From contig JAPPHA010000058.1 in assembly GCA_028874915.1 (NCBI GenBank), forward strand, positions 1-41,992: a stretch of 41,992 nucleotides of DNA. Reading direction: 5' to 3'. Shown here one piece after another: positions 7,938 to 16,975 of this stretch. A model generated the notes under the pieces. The model was not told where the DNA came from. It did not search any database and was given only the letters and a program-made list of their open reading frames with translations. Position 1 is the stretch's first letter; each line of letters opens with the position of its first letter. The stretch comes from Paracoccaceae bacterium. GTDB taxonomy: Bacteria; Pseudomonadota; Alphaproteobacteria; Rhodobacterales; Rhodobacteraceae. The translations under genes and the position numbers were made by a program.

Positions 7938-8253
7938 CTAAGTCTTGATCCATGCTGTCGAAGCAGCGGCTTCTAGGGCTTCAGCCTTTCGAGCCCGGTG
8001 AAGCCGACAGTTGGACTCGATCCCGAGCCAGATGCTGGCATCGGCGCCAAGAACTTTTGCAAATTGCAGTGCGGTTCCCTGCTCGAGCGGCGCCTTGCCC
8101 GAGATGATTTCACGGATCAGTATTGGGGAACGACCGCATCGAGGCCGAGGCGAATTCAGCTTGCGAAATCGCCTCGGCCTCGAGGCGCTCCTTGAGGATC
8201 CATCCGGGCGGGACCGCATAGTCTGGGCTGAATTGGTTGGTCGCTGTCGCCAT
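7938..8253 (-). pseudogene. HigA-type antitoxin gene, frameshifted
   Basis: From ATG 8253 the frame reads like a HigA/VapI antitoxin N-terminus (FSPDYAVPPGWILKERLEAE, then ISQAEFA). It then runs into a stop at about 8111 after SFPNTDP. The rest of the XRE helix-turn-helix continues in another frame as REIISGKAPLEQGTALQFAK followed by VLGADASIWLGIESN, ending at TAG 7938. A single indel near 8140–8160 explains the break. HigA represses its own operon and neutralises the HigB mRNA interferase. No HigB-like frame is visible on either side, so this is a broken, toxin-less relic. A sequencing indel is the alternative explanation. Confidence 0.8.
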
Positions 8254-8713
8254 CTGTCTCTCCACCGTCGGTGATCGAATGGACCACCCCGTCGCTATCG
8301 GGACCGGTCAGCCTGGCCTGTCCGTTGCCGGGCGAAATTCACGCCAGTTCACCCACCCTTACGATGCGGCTTCGAATCGGAATCCCACTTTACCGGTCTC
8401 TGACGCCATCGCGGCCGTGCCTACCCATTTCTGGCTCAAAAGTACTTCAATAAAACTCCGCGTCAGACCAGGATTGGTAAACGACCTGCAGTTTGTACGT
8501 GCCGGCCGTACGGGTGCAGCGTTGTGACCAAACACGATGCGACAAAACGCCCTTCAGGTTACAACGCAAGGTTGAGACGAATTGCTTCGCTGAACATTTA
8601 CAAATGATTGAGCAGTCCAAGAGCCTGAATCGGGTGTCACGCTGCGGAAAACGCGTTGATTTCAGATCGTGGCTCCCTGGAAATCTGCCGGTCCCGGAAC
8701 CGGCAGGCCACCG
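8254..8713. other. Non-coding stretch; no HigB toxin found
   Basis: I looked for the usual HigB gene upstream of higA on the minus strand and saw no matching frame. Nothing else was recognised. Confidence 0.45.
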
Positions 8714-9322
8714 TCAGGTCATGCGGAACGGAGGATACTGGTCTGTTACCAGCCAGAACGCGTATCCCATGACGCGGGCCGACCAGCGGAAAACGCCCAC
8801 AGTGAAATCGAAAAGCGGCCGCGGGTAGGATCCGGTGATCAGGATTGCGAACCACGCCACGATAGTGACGATGATTGTCGCTACGCCGAGGAACACGAGA
8901 ATCACGTAATGCGGCAAGGCGAGAAGCCATTTGATCAGCGGCATCCAACGGTTGAGGTCGGATTTCACGTCGGGATAGTCGATCTCCAGATGGTATGACT
9001 GTTCGTCGACCGTGGACGGATATCGGTCGGTCAGGAGGAGCAGATAGCAGAAGACACGGCCCGTAAACCGGGCGAGCTCCCGGATGAAGTCAAACCACCA
9101 GCGAGGGTAGCGCTGGCAGAAGACGATCATCAGCGCGACGGCGATGTAAAGCAATCCCACGAGGTTTTGGCCACCTGAGTCCGTGGCCACCCAGCCGGAG
9201 GCCAGGCCGAGAATCACCAGGATCGGCAGGACCGTAATCAGGCGAACAAGAGTCGTGACTCGATCCATTTTTTCCGGGTAGTCGATGGTCAATCGGACAG
9301 GGTAAGTGTCAGTGTCGGACAT
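8714..9322 (-). CDS. DUF4389 membrane protein
   Basis: A 202-residue inner-membrane protein of the DUF4389 family. The family opening YPVRLTIDYPEKMDRVTTLVR is followed by two long hydrophobic segments (VLPILVILGLASGW and GLLYIAVALMIVF). Then come the RYPRWWFDFIRELARFTGR signature, a repeat of the same module (YHLEIDYPDVKSDLNRW), and a second pair of membrane segments (WLLALPHYVILVFLG and IIVTIVAWFAILITG) with SYPRPLFDFTVGVFRWS. It is thus an internal tandem duplication of one unit, and it ends in TDQYPPF. Function in this family is unknown. No operon partner is adjacent. Confidence 0.85.
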   Translation of the reverse strand: MSDTDTYPVRLTIDYPEKMDRVTTLVRLITVLPILVILGLASGWVATDSGGQNLVGLLYIAVALMIVFCQRYPRWWFDFIRELARFTGRVFCYLLLLTDRYPSTVDEQSYHLEIDYPDVKSDLNRWMPLIKWLLALPHYVILVFLGVATIIVTIVAWFAILITGSYPRPLFDFTVGVFRWSARVMGYAFWLVTDQYPPFRMT

Positions 9323-10568
9323 CGGTGGCGCGCTCCTCGGGGTCCGTCATGCCCATGTTTTGGGCCTGTTTCTGCGCAAGGCCTGACCATGATACCGGCA
9401 ACCGGGTCCTGGCACCCATTCCGGAAATCCGGAATTGACGTTGGGGTTGGCCTCGTGACGAAAACGGTAGCAAGGCCCCGGCCAGGTGGCAAGGGACGCC
9501 ACAAGGACCGTGGCCGTCACGCCGGAATCTGATGGGTACTGACCGTCGGCGCGTCCTTGTCGATGGCGCGGACAGACGCGTTGTAACGGGCGCCTTCGCA
9601 CGGCCGTTCAACGGGATTCCGTGCTGCACAGCACTGGCCGTTCCGGTTTCGACGAATCGTCTACGGTCCGACCGGAAATTGCCGGCGCCGTAGAATTCAA
9701 TGAGGAGCCATTGCGTCCCAAGGGACCGGAGCAGGAGTTGCGACGATCAGGCAAGAGAGAGCAGAAGCCCGCGTGAGGGTTTGCCGTCGGCGGCACGGGT
9801 GCGCCAGCGCCTCCGGCGAGTTCGTTGGGCGCCGGAGTCCCGCTCGGAATCCGGGTTGGCGGGCAACGGCATTCCGGCGTTGCCTTGTCATGCTCGCCGC
9901 ATGCCGAATTGCCACATCGGGAACGCAGGATTCGGAATTGTCCTCTCGAACGGACCCCGCTGTAGCCACGCCAGCCCGCACAGTCGGGTTTAATGCCTGC
10001 CTGTGACGGTCGGGACCGCCATCAACCGGCCGCCGTTTGTCCGATACGTGACGACACCGAGGAATACGCCGAAAATGTGGGTGAACGGATTGACAGCGGC
10101 GGGATGCCTCTGGCACGGGACCGGGCAAATCCGTTCGAAGGCTTGCGGGCGCAAATCCAGGATTGGTCCGTCAGGAGGGATCACGATCAGGTTTCGACCG
10201 AAGACCGCATTGAGGCTTTCCAACGCGAACCCCAGGGCCAGGACGTCGAATTCGATCTCGGGCGGAACGATTCTGCAACGTCACAGGGGGATGCGATCGC
10301 GTTCCTTGGGACAGACGGTGTGGAGTTCAGCGTGCCGATTGCCAGCGGAACCGTTGCGCGGTTCAAAGGCATGCAGGACGTCGCCGGCCAATTGGACTTG
10401 CACGGTCGAAGATGGTCCCGGCTTGACCGGGAGCCTCCATTCAGGACTTGCGGAGAGTTTCGGGTCCCTCGGTCCCTTGTTTCAGCGGGAATCGGTGTCC
10501 GAACAGACTTGGACACCCAATTGCGCCTACCGGTACGGTGCATCGGCAGGCCTTTGGCGACAGCAACC
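9323..10568. other. Long stretch without a supportable gene
   Basis: About 1.25 kb. A frame continuous with the phosphopantetheinyl transferase runs back to 9993, and antisense frames are open too, but none shows domain resemblance or a sensible start. It may contain decayed sequence that I cannot identify. Confidence 0.4.
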
Positions 10569-11270
10569 ATGAAGCACTTTTCGATATGGCGTCCGTTTCA
10601 CGAATCGGGAGACGCCCGAGTCGTTTACGTCGATCTGGCGTTGCATGCGGGTCGGGAGTCCGATGCACTCGACTGGCTTGATCAGGCGGAACGCGAACGA
10701 CGGCAGCGATTTCACTCGCCGCGTGCGCGCCGGGAATTCACCCTTTGCCGCGCTGCACTTCGGTCGCTCCTGTGCGGCGAGCTCGGCTGCGGGAACGGCG
10801 AACTCGTGTTCGACGTCCAGGAATTCGGCAAGCCGTTGGCCCGGGTCGGTGAAGTCCGGGCATCCGTCACCTTCAATGTCAGCCACAGTGGCCGACACGG
10901 GCTGATTGGAATAGCGCCCGTGGGCCGCATCGGGGTGGACGTTGAAGAGCGTTCGACGAACCGCGACCTGGACAGCATGATCCGGACGCTGTTTGCGCCT
11001 GGAGAACGGAACGAACTCGAATCCGCAACCGGGGAAAGGAAGATCAGCCTGTTCTACCGGCTGTGGACAATGAAGGAGGCGCTCGTCAAGGCCGTCGGTG
11101 ACGGCCTTTCGCTGGACCCCGCCGGATTCGAAATCCCGCCCGCCATGGTCCGGGGTGCAAGAACGGGAGTTTTCCGGTTTCGTGAGGCTCCCGACGTGGC
11201 GTGGCGTCTCGACGACATCGGCAATGCCGAGTTTGCGGCCGCTCTTGCCCGGGAATTTCACGAATCGTGA
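10569..11270 (+). CDS. 4'-phosphopantetheinyl transferase, Sfp type
   Basis: A 233-residue enzyme that transfers phosphopantetheine from CoA to a Ser of carrier proteins. Family motifs are in order: NVSHSG (about residue 103), the Mg-binding GVDVEERS, and FYRLWTMKEALVKAVGDGLSL, which holds the catalytic Glu/Lys pair of the WxxKEA motif. Length is normal for the Sfp/EntD group. ATG 10569 (MKHFSIWRPF) is the natural start although its ribosome site is weak. The open frame reaching back to 9993 is not family-like. No polyketide or non-ribosomal peptide synthetase is in the window, so the carrier-protein partner is elsewhere. Confidence 0.88.
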   Translation: MKHFSIWRPFHESGDARVVYVDLALHAGRESDALDWLDQAERERRQRFHSPRARREFTLCRAALRSLLCGELGCGNGELVFDVQEFGKPLARVGEVRASVTFNVSHSGRHGLIGIAPVGRIGVDVEERSTNRDLDSMIRTLFAPGERNELESATGERKISLFYRLWTMKEALVKAVGDGLSLDPAGFEIPPAMVRGARTGVFRFREAPDVAWRLDDIGNAEFAAALAREFHES

Positions 11271-11626
11271 TCGACTCCGTCCGCTTGGCGCTGGAACGGC
11301 GTGCCCAGTGATGCAATCCGCCGCCGTGTCTTGCCCATCCACAGGCCCGCGAGTCATGACGTCAGACCTGCGTTGCCGGTTTCCACGGGCATGAGTGGCT
11401 TGAATTCCCTTGGTCTCGGTGCGATTGAACGTCGTCCAATTCGCCGACACCACGCCGGGCCTTGCCAGCCGCCAATGCAGGCCACTGGCTTTCCACCCAT
11501 CCTCAACAACGAATCGGGAATGTTCAGGCGACTTTCATTGATGTTGACAGCGAACGCCATCCGGGAGCCCTTGCGTTACCGGTCACTTTGCCGGACGCGC
11601 TCCACAGGCCGGGTCGGGGTTACAGC
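11271..11626. other. Non-coding stretch, nothing recognised
   Basis: The NCS2 frame is open back to 11462, but that part has no membrane segments or family resemblance. Confidence 0.4.
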
Positions 11627-13384
11627 GTGAGCGGAGCCGAAGACGGGTCTGTTTCGGGTCTTCGATGCGAAGCGGAAGAACGCGCTCCCGTCTCCCTGGT
11701 CTTCGGGCTCGGGTTGCAGCTTGCGGCCTGCACGCTGGCCGTCCCGATCCTGATTCCGACGGCTGTCATGCGGACGGCTGGCGCCTCCGAATCCTTTTTG
11801 GCATGGGCGGTGTTCGCCTCTGTCGCGATCAGCGGCGTCACCACGGCTTTCCAGGCCGTTCGGTTCGGCCGGTTCGGCGGTGGTCTTATGCTCGTGATGG
11901 GAAGTTCCGGGGCGTTCATCGGAATTAGCATTACAGCGGTCGCCGCCGGTGGACCGCCTCTGCTCGCGTCCCTCGTGATCGTTGCAGCACTCTTCCAGAT
12001 CGTTATCGCCACCCGGCTTGTCGTATTCCGACGAATCCTGACACCGACGGTGTCTGGCACCGTGATCATGTTGGTGCCCGTTACAGTTATGCCGATTGTC
12101 TTCGACATGCTGATCGATGTGCCTGACGGCACGCCGGCCTTTGCCGCGCCCGCAATTGCATTCGCGGCGGTCCTGACCATCCTGGTCGTTTCCCTGAAGG
12201 GGACGCCAAGCCTGCGCCTCTGGGCACCGATCATCGGCATCTGCGCCGGGACTGCGTTGGCTCTTGTTTTCGGCCTCTACGATCTTGAACGCGTCGCCGC
12301 GGCGCCCGTGTTCGGAATCCCGCAGGTCGACGTTCCGGGTTTCGATCTCGACTTCGGGCCGGGTTTCTGGGCCCTTCTTCCGGCGTTTCTGCTGACGGCC
12401 ATGGTCGGCTCCATCCGCGGTATCGGCAGTTCGTCTGCGCTTCAAAAGGTGTCTTGGCGCAAACCGCGCCCCGTGGACTTGCGTGCGACGCAGGGTACGC
12501 TCATGGTCGACGGGATCGGCAACCTGCTGTGCGCCGTGTCCGGAACCGTTCCGAACACGACCTATTCGTTGGCCGCGCCCCTTATCGAGATCACCAGGAT
12601 CGCGGCACGGTCCGTGTCGGTCGCCACCGGGGCCATCTTCCTCTCCGCCGCTTTCCTGCCCAAGGTTCTGGCCGTCGTTCTGGCGATTCCAGGTCCGGTC
12701 GTCTCCGCCTATCTCTTTGTCCTGGTCGCGCTTCTGTTCACGATCGGAATCGGGATGGTGATGCAGGGCGGGATGGACCTTCGCAAGAGCGTTGTGGTAG
12801 GCGTGTCGTTCTGGCTCGGCGTTGGATTCGAAATCGGTGCCATTTTCCCGGAGCTCGTTTCCGGTTTTGCAGGCGGGATCTTTGCAAACGGGATCACCTC
12901 CGGCGGTCTCGCGGCGATTCTGCTGTCCTGGGTCGTGGAGTTTCCAGGTCCGAGGCGCGCCCGCATGAGCTCGGAACTTGCCTCCGAGGCCGGTCCCGAA
13001 ATCCGTGCGTTCCTGGCTGACTTTGCTGCCCGAAACGGCAGGGAAGACGCCATGGCTGAGCGGCTCGACGCGGCGGGCGAGGCGGTCCTTTCGGCGCTCC
13101 TGCAACCTGGCGACGGTGTCGGAACGCCGGGTCGCCCGAAGCGATTGAGGCTGTCGGCATCGCAGGAGAAGGGAGGTGCGGTGCTCGAATTCATGGTTCC
13201 GCCAAGGTCGGAAAACATGCAGGTCCGGCTTGCAAGGCTTGAGACGCCGGGCGATGAAACCGCGGAAGGGTCGGACGCCGTCCTCCGCTCACTTCGTCAA
13301 ATCGCCACGTCACTGACCCACCAGCAATACCACGATCTGGACATCGTTACCGTCAGGGTGAGTTCTTCAGCATCGGACGCATAG
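11627..13384 (+). CDS. NCS2 (xanthine/uracil permease)-like transporter with C-terminal soluble domain
   Basis: A 585-residue protein starting at GTG 11627, with GGTCGGGG nearby as a likely ribosome site. Residues about 20–445 hold roughly 12–14 hydrophobic segments in NCS2 order, including GSSGAFIGISITAVAAGG and, in the TM10 region, SGTVPNTTYSLAAPLIEITR. Canonical NCS2 proteins carry a polar substrate residue there (TTYGEN in E. coli UraA). Here it reads TTYSLA. In the TM8 region the usual AEHxG is also absent. A C-terminal hydrophilic domain of about 130 residues (RLRLSASQEKGGAVLEFMV, then HQQYHDLDIVTVRV) is unlike ordinary permeases, and I do not recognise it. A nucleobase substrate is therefore uncertain. 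Confidence 0.75.
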   Translation: MSGAEDGSVSGLRCEAEERAPVSLVFGLGLQLAACTLAVPILIPTAVMRTAGASESFLAWAVFASVAISGVTTAFQAVRFGRFGGGLMLVMGSSGAFIGISITAVAAGGPPLLASLVIVAALFQIVIATRLVVFRRILTPTVSGTVIMLVPVTVMPIVFDMLIDVPDGTPAFAAPAIAFAAVLTILVVSLKGTPSLRLWAPIIGICAGTALALVFGLYDLERVAAAPVFGIPQVDVPGFDLDFGPGFWALLPAFLLTAMVGSIRGIGSSSALQKVSWRKPRPVDLRATQGTLMVDGIGNLLCAVSGTVPNTTYSLAAPLIEITRIAARSVSVATGAIFLSAAFLPKVLAVVLAIPGPVVSAYLFVLVALLFTIGIGMVMQGGMDLRKSVVVGVSFWLGVGFEIGAIFPELVSGFAGGIFANGITSGGLAAILLSWVVEFPGPRRARMSSELASEAGPEIRAFLADFAARNGREDAMAERLDAAGEAVLSALLQPGDGVGTPGRPKRLRLSASQEKGGAVLEFMVPPRSENMQVRLARLETPGDETAEGSDAVLRSLRQIATSLTHQQYHDLDIVTVRVSSSASDA

Positions 13385-13434
13385 TGATCGGAGTTGGGGT
13401 CCCCGGATCCAGGTCCGAACTGCTGCTGGCGGCA

Positions 13435-13465
13435 CCACGAACGTTTAGGAACGGTTTTTTCGTGG
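13435..13465 (+). terminator. Probable terminator after the NCS2 gene
   Basis: About 50 bases past the NCS2 stop, CGTT-TAGG-AACG forms a small hairpin followed by GTTTTTT. An outer CCACGAA…TTCGTGG repeat encloses both. The T-run orientation fits the plus strand. Confidence 0.5.
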
Positions 13466-13642
13466 AAGAACGCTGGCGGCCGATGATCATTGAAAGTGGC
13501 CGTCGTGAGCGAGGCTGTGTGGGAACCTGGCAAACAGGGCGAGTTGACGGCCTGATGGCGCAATCGCCGTAGTGGGCTCCAATCCGAGCGCACGGACTCG
13601 TCAATCGAGCGAATCCGGAACGAATGTGCGGGCCGCACGGAC

Positions 13643-14285
13643 TCAGGTCCGCCAGAGCATCTCGATCGGAATCGCAATTGGCCCGGAAGCAGTTTGCTGA
13701 ACACGCTCGCCATCGTGGAGCCCGATTCCGCATGAGAACTGTTCTCCCGCAGCCTCCTTCAGGCGCGTCAACCCCCTGAAGTCTCCAGGACGCACCGTCG
13801 CATTCGCCTTGAACTCGATCCCGACGACATGGGCGGACGGTCGCTCAGGACCAGATCGACCTTGATCTGGTCCTCGTCGCCGTAGTGGCGGATTGTGGTC
13901 GTCTCGTCGGACAAGGCGTCGGCATTGGCGAGTTCCGCAAGGACGAAGCACTCGAGATGCGGCCCCAGTTTCTGGCGGTCCCCTGCAACGTCCGCCGGGC
14001 CCACCTGTTGCAGAGCTGCCAACAGGCCTGAATCCAGATACGCCAGCTTCGGCGCGTTGACGAGTCGCTTCAGCCCGCTGCGATGCCAGGCGCGAGCTTG
14101 TCGGACCGGGAACATGTGTTCGAACAAAGCGAGCCGGAGGCAACCGTCTTGCCGTCGACGTGGAGCCGCGATCCCAGCTTGGACATGTTGAGCAGTTGGC
14201 TGGCGGACGAGGCCGCATGGTCAATCAGGTGGGTCATTTCGGCGGGTTTTGCGATTGAGGCGATCTCGACGACGCCGCGTTCGGC
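13643..14285 (-). pseudogene. DUF4143 ATP-binding protein, truncated and twice frameshifted
   Basis: This is the C-terminal half of an AAA+-type ATPase with a DUF4143 domain, spread over three frames. The first frame (from about 14285) has VVEIASIAKPAEMTHLIDHA and QLLNMSKLGSRLHVDGKTV. The second (to about 13840) has RSGLKRLVNAPKLAYLDSGL and LGPHLECFVLAELAN. The third has HVVGIEFKANATVRPGDFRG and ends in AIPIEMLW at TGA 13643. The whole N-terminal P-loop domain is missing, cut off exactly where the PLP-enzyme remnant on the other strand begins. Proteins of this group are often in toxin or defence-like contexts. The gene is certainly dead. Confidence 0.82.
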
Positions 14286-14297
14286 GAGGGGTGCGCG

Positions 14298-15015
14298 TTT
14301 CGGCCCGGAAAGACAAGGATGGTGTTTCTCGAAACGCCTTCCAATCCCACGTTCGAATTCGTCGATTTGACGGCCGCCATTGGTGTTGTCCGTGACTTCG
14401 GGGCCAGGGTCGTCTTTGATAACACTGTCCCGACGCCGGTATTGACCTGGCCCGTCGAACTGGGCCGACATCGTTGTTCACTCCGCAACATAATATCTCG
14501 ACGGTCATTCGGACGTCCTGGCCGGTGCGGTCGTATTCGGTAGCGACACAGGCTCCCTTCACGCACGGATGCTTGAACTGCGCCACTTTGAGGGGGCCAT
14601 CCTTGGCGCCTTCGAGGCCTGGCTCCCGCTGCGTGGAATGCGAACGCTTTGCCTCCGCCTCCGGCGTGCGGCGGACAGCACCGTTCAAATCGCCGAATTC
14701 CTGGACGGCTATCCAGGCGTCAGGCAGGGTCTTTATCCGGGACACACGGTCGTGAAACGGCAGATGAATGCGGGTTTCGATGGATTGCTCGCATTTCGCC
14801 TGGCGGATCAGCGGAGCGCTGCCTTCCTTCAGGTGAGTCTCGAACTCATCAGGCGGGCAACATCACTTGGCGGTATCGAGAGTTTGGTGGAGCCGACCCC
14901 GGACTACGCGTGGCGCATCGTGCCGGTGCCCCTTGACCTGGTTCGACTGTCGGTAGGAATCGAAGATTCCGATGATCAAATTGCCGATCTTGGTCAGGCC
15001 CTCGATAGATTCTAA
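14298..15015 (+). pseudogene. Cys/Met-metabolism PLP enzyme (sulfhydrylase-like), truncated, frameshifted, stop at catalytic Lys
   Basis: This is the C-terminal part of a cystathionine gamma-synthase/O-succinylhomoserine sulfhydrylase-type enzyme. It opens with MVFLETPSNPTFEFVDLTAA and GARVVFDNTVPTPVL. A frameshift near 14460 leads to ADIVVHSAT, a stop, then YLDGHSDVLAGAVVFG. Functional enzymes read SATKYLDGH, where the Lys forms the PLP aldimine. Here that codon is TAA (14491–14493), one base from AAA. The remainder is open to 15015 and includes SLGGIESLVEP and RLSVGIEDSDDQIADL, the normal end. The N-terminal ~150 residues are missing. The order of damage cannot be told, but no enzyme can be made. 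Confidence 0.85.
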
Positions 15016-15090
15016 ACACGAATATTCGGTGTCGGGTGGATCCGGATTGATTGGCCCTGCAACCAGCACGGTCCGTCCGGCGGACAGGCG

Positions 15091-16305
15091 TTACGTGCGT
15101 GCCAGGAACACCGACAGCGCGGTGCCGACAGCAAAAAACACGATTGATGCCAAGGCGATGACCTCGAAAGTGAACCCCAGATCCAGGAGCCATCCCATGC
15201 CCGCCGTTCCGAGCGCTGCGGATAGAATGAAGATCGCCTGGGCCATTGAGCGGATGGCGCCAAGATGTGCCACGCCGTAGAGTTCGGCCCAGAGTGCCCC
15301 GGTAATGACCATCCACATTCCAGTCGAGATTCCGCATCCGACAAGATACGCAAGGGCGATCTCCGGATGGTCGGAAACCGCCAGCGCTAACAGTCCCGCC
15401 GCTATGGCAACGGGATAGAACGGCAGCAGGCGGGCAGCGCCGAACCTGTCGATCAACGGGCCAATGAAGAGCATGATCGCGGCCTTTGCGGCTGCAAAGC
15501 CCACAAAATAACTTGCCAACCGGGTCAGATTCCAGCCCTTCGCCTCGACCAGGGCAACCTGGTGAAAGAAAAAGCCGGACAGGATGAACGGAAGACCGAT
15601 GGCCACGGGCATCACGAGGTAGAACCGGATGTCGCGGAGAACCGTCAGGCGAGACCAGGCAGTGTTTCCGTCGTCGGATCGCCTGTCTCCGGTTGATGCG
15701 GGCTTGAGAAACTGCTGGTGAGCCTCGCCTTCCCCGCGCAGCAACCAAAGAACCAAAGGTATGAACACGAGAAGGAATGCGACGCCGATGGCCATCCATG
15801 TTTCCCTCCAGCCCAAGGAGTTGATGAGCAATGCCGCCATGACCGGGAACACGGCCGGTCCCAGCGCGTAACCGACGGCTCCGGACCCCAGGGCCGTCCC
15901 GCGCTTGGAGCCAAAGTGGCGGGCCATGCTGGTGACCGCCGTGTGCGCGATCAGCCAGTCGCCGATCAGGCGAATGAGGAAAATCCCGGCAGCGATTGCG
16001 ATGATGGACGTCGATGATGCCACCAGGAGACAACCGGCAGCAAATCCCGCGAAGAGCGAGATACTGTAGAGACGCAGGTCCACATCGTCGATCTTCCGGC
16101 CAAGCCAGATCAACGCCGGACCGCTGGCAAGCGTGGTGATCGAGAAAACCAGGCCGATATCAGCGTGGGAGAGTTCGAATTCCCGGCGAATGTCGCCGTT
16201 GAACAGCCCGACAAAATAGGCGCTTCCAAGGGTGCTGAGGCACGTCAACAGCGATCCGAAGGCAAGGTATTGCCAGCTCGTACGAAAGAGGTCGCGGTAT
16301 TTCAT
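15091..16305 (-). CDS. Major facilitator superfamily transporter
   Basis: A 404-residue inner-membrane protein with about 12 hydrophobic segments in two halves, separated by a charged loop (about residues 190–215, FLKPASTGDRRSDDGNTAWS). The loop-2/3 region reads GPALIWLGRKIDDVDLR, the MFS A-like motif with the usual basic and acidic residues. The second half has its counterpart at FIGPLIDRFGAARLLPF. I chose ATG 16305 (MKYRDLFRTSWQY), with GGGAACGG upstream; the frame runs on to 16332. The substrate cannot be inferred. It resembles MFS_1 carriers of organic acids more than drug exporters, but this is weak. It stands alone. Confidence 0.85.
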   Translation of the reverse strand: MKYRDLFRTSWQYLAFGSLLTCLSTLGSAYFVGLFNGDIRREFELSHADIGLVFSITTLASGPALIWLGRKIDDVDLRLYSISLFAGFAAGCLLVASSTSIIAIAAGIFLIRLIGDWLIAHTAVTSMARHFGSKRGTALGSGAVGYALGPAVFPVMAALLINSLGWRETWMAIGVAFLLVFIPLVLWLLRGEGEAHQQFLKPASTGDRRSDDGNTAWSRLTVLRDIRFYLVMPVAIGLPFILSGFFFHQVALVEAKGWNLTRLASYFVGFAAAKAAIMLFIGPLIDRFGAARLLPFYPVAIAAGLLALAVSDHPEIALAYLVGCGISTGMWMVITGALWAELYGVAHLGAIRSMAQAIFILSAALGTAGMGWLLDLGFTFEVIALASIVFFAVGTALSVFLART

Positions 16306-16975
16306 TGACCGTTCCCGTTGCGACCGCATCAACAGGCCGTGATTTCGCGAACAGGCCTGGACGGCCGATCGAGGGAAACCCCGGATTTCCGGAGTGCCAC
16401 TACGGGCATGCCCCGGAACGTGCTCGCCGGGCCATCTCGTCAGGTTCCGTGAAACCCGACAAGACCAATCGTCAAGTTTCGCGAAGCCCCGTGCCCATGA
16501 TTAGAAAAGAGGTCTTCGATGAAACCCCCGGAAGCACAGCGACCCGTTCCCCTGTTTTCTTGCCCTTGGCCCCCCGTCAAGATCGAATTTGAAACATCGG
16601 ATTTCGCGACGACCCTCAGGTTGTCGCCCGGGAGCATTGCACTATAGCCGCACTGCCGTTCAGGCCGTTCCGCAGTTCTCCCAACCCGTACATCGCATGG
16701 TTCGGAGTTCGCCAACACGAGGCTTGAGGGACATTTACGGGTGTATCCCTATCCCTTGCCGGCTCTTTTTTGATCAATGAATTTGCCGATTCGGTTCGTT
16801 CCGGCCCCGTTCCATTGACCTGTCCGGGGACTGCTGGACACAGCGCGACCGAAGACACCGCCGCTCAAGGATTCGCGGGGAGGCGCGCCTTAGTCCTTCC
16901 CTGAGCCGACAGCCGGTGAGTTGCGGGCCGAGTTCACGTGCCGGCGATTCCGGACAACTACAGAGACGAATTGCC
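16306..16975. other. Non-coding stretch between MFS and CDF genes
   Basis: About 670 bases. No frame with family resemblance and no convincing regulatory element. Confidence 0.45.

Noticed and set aside
8360-8390. tRNA T-loop-like TTCGAATC
   Set aside because: No matching acceptor, D-arm or anticodon stem could be folded around it. The same holds for the copy near 41546.
9993-10568. N-terminal extension of the phosphopantetheinyl transferase frame
   Set aside because: The added 192 residues show no domain, and the enzyme has a normal length from ATG 10569.
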